Shown piece by piece: positions 63,211-64,000 of a stretch of 64,000 bases of DNA. Origin of the DNA: Corbicula japonica. Taxonomy: Eukaryota > Mollusca > Bivalvia > Venerida > Cyrenidae. Each line of letters opens with the position of its first letter. The stretch's first letter is position 1. The DNA lies in the NCBI GenBank assembly GCA_038501625.1, contig JAZAYU010000366.1, positions 399,305-463,304 of the forward strand, given 5' to 3'. The notes beneath the pieces are model-generated. The model searched no databases. It was not told where the DNA came from and saw nothing but the letters and a program-made list of their open reading frames with translations. The translations under genes were made by a program, and so were the position numbers.

Positions 63211-64000
63211 CTGCAATTGATAACGTACATCGTGAAATATTGTAGGTCACTTAATGTTGACACTTAAACTCTTTACACCCTATATATACATTTTTAAATT
63301 AATGCATGTGCTACCAGTGTAGATCCTGAGAGCAGGAACATTCATGCCTCTCATCTAAATCTACACTGGTCCCATCTTGGTCAGAAACAACCTTATGAAT
63401 CTAAAAGAAAACAGTGTAGATCCTGATGAGCTGGCATGGATATGGTGGCTGATCTGCATCTTCACTGTTTTCCTATGCAACAAACATGCATCTATGGAGT
63501 AAAGGGTTAACAAGCTTCATTAATTACCTCTGTATGAAGACCAAATGATGTTTTGCTTTATTTAAACTATTGGTTTATGCTAGAACACTAGATAAACATT
63601 TAATAAATTTTGTAATTAAACATCAAAAGCAAAGAAAACAATTACAATTTAATGTCATAATATCATTGGCTTTAGCAAAATCATAAATTTTATATTGTTA
63701 ATTAATGTAACTAAATATTGATTTGTGCACAACACAAAACTAAGGAATAAAGACAGTAATTTGCATACTGGGTCAGTACTTCATGCACAAATGCAGTGTT
63801 AATGCACAAGTGACATTAAAAATGCTTTGCTCAATGACCTTCAGCAATGGTCTTTATGTGGTAACAAAAGCTGTGTTCCTATGGGCTTGTATTTTCCATT
63901 CCAACCAGTGACAAGTTTTAGATACTCCAACTCCTTTAATACAGCTTACATACCACCGTGCAACCACATGAAGATCCAGATCAGTGTCTGATCTGTTCTG
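63211..64000. other. Intron at right edge
   Basis: Contains MITE family 2 copy C (63264-63510) and, near 63955-64000, GAAGATCCAGATCAG...TGATCTG, a fragment of the same family. No exon recognised. Confidence 0.45.
63264..63510. mobile_element. MITE family 2, copy C (diverged)
   Basis: Ends TTAAACTCTTTACACCCTA and TATGGAGTAAAGGGTTAA. The interior has two blocks of CAGTGTAGATCCTGA and matching ATCTACACTGG / ATCTTCACTG. Confidence 0.75.

Overview
This window looks like AT-rich, intron-rich metazoan DNA, most likely from a bivalve mollusc. That assignment is an inference from gene style and repeat content: GTGACCTTGACC-type tandem arrays, CCCTTTCCTCCATA-ended MITEs, a CCHC-type Gypsy element and a CR1/L2-like LINE. 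Genes are short exons bounded by GT/AG sites. I rebuilt them by reading splice sites and phases by eye, so exon edges are predictions.

The dominant gene is on the minus strand. It starts at 49378 and runs leftwards off the window edge, with 29 predicted coding exons ending at 397, every junction keeping the reading frame. It encodes about 2,396 residues of a PARP14-like mono-ADP-ribosyltransferase: eight RRM-like modules, a Pro/Gln/Asn-rich disordered segment after the first of them, a 583-codon exon of KH-like modules, three macrodomains and a WWE domain. The catalytic domain must lie beyond position 1. The RRM modules share one intron position and phase, the mark of tandem duplication.

A second minus-strand gene, a two-exon Ulp1/C48-like cysteine protease with a Cys-rich tail (9483-12791), is nested in the 10.3 kb intron between macrodomains 2 and 3. 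A third minus-strand gene (55083-63210 and beyond the right edge) contributes its last four exons; I do not recognise its product.

Another PARP14-like intron (18570-30250) holds a Gypsy LTR retrotransposon on the plus strand (19802-29219). Its LTRs are nearly identical, but its coding region has several stops and frame changes. A 5'-truncated LINE (23263-25879) is inserted in its reverse transcriptase and has itself lost its catalytic core by an internal deletion.

The rest is repeats: three tRNA-like tandem units (6.7-7.4 kb), a long foldback (11.7-12.4 kb), a 66-bp satellite (14.3-15.06 kb), a 145-bp satellite rich in nuclear-receptor half-sites (51.9-53.4 kb), a GATCCG-rich TIR element (53.5-54.7 kb), a GGT/GTT microsatellite (58.85-59.66 kb), a 160-177 bp array (59.8-61.0 kb), a second 145-bp array (61.4-62.0 kb) and two dispersed MITE/foldback families. 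PARP14-like proteins and Ulp1-like proteases both act on protein modification, so the nested pair is biologically suggestive, but nothing in the sequence shows that they work together.
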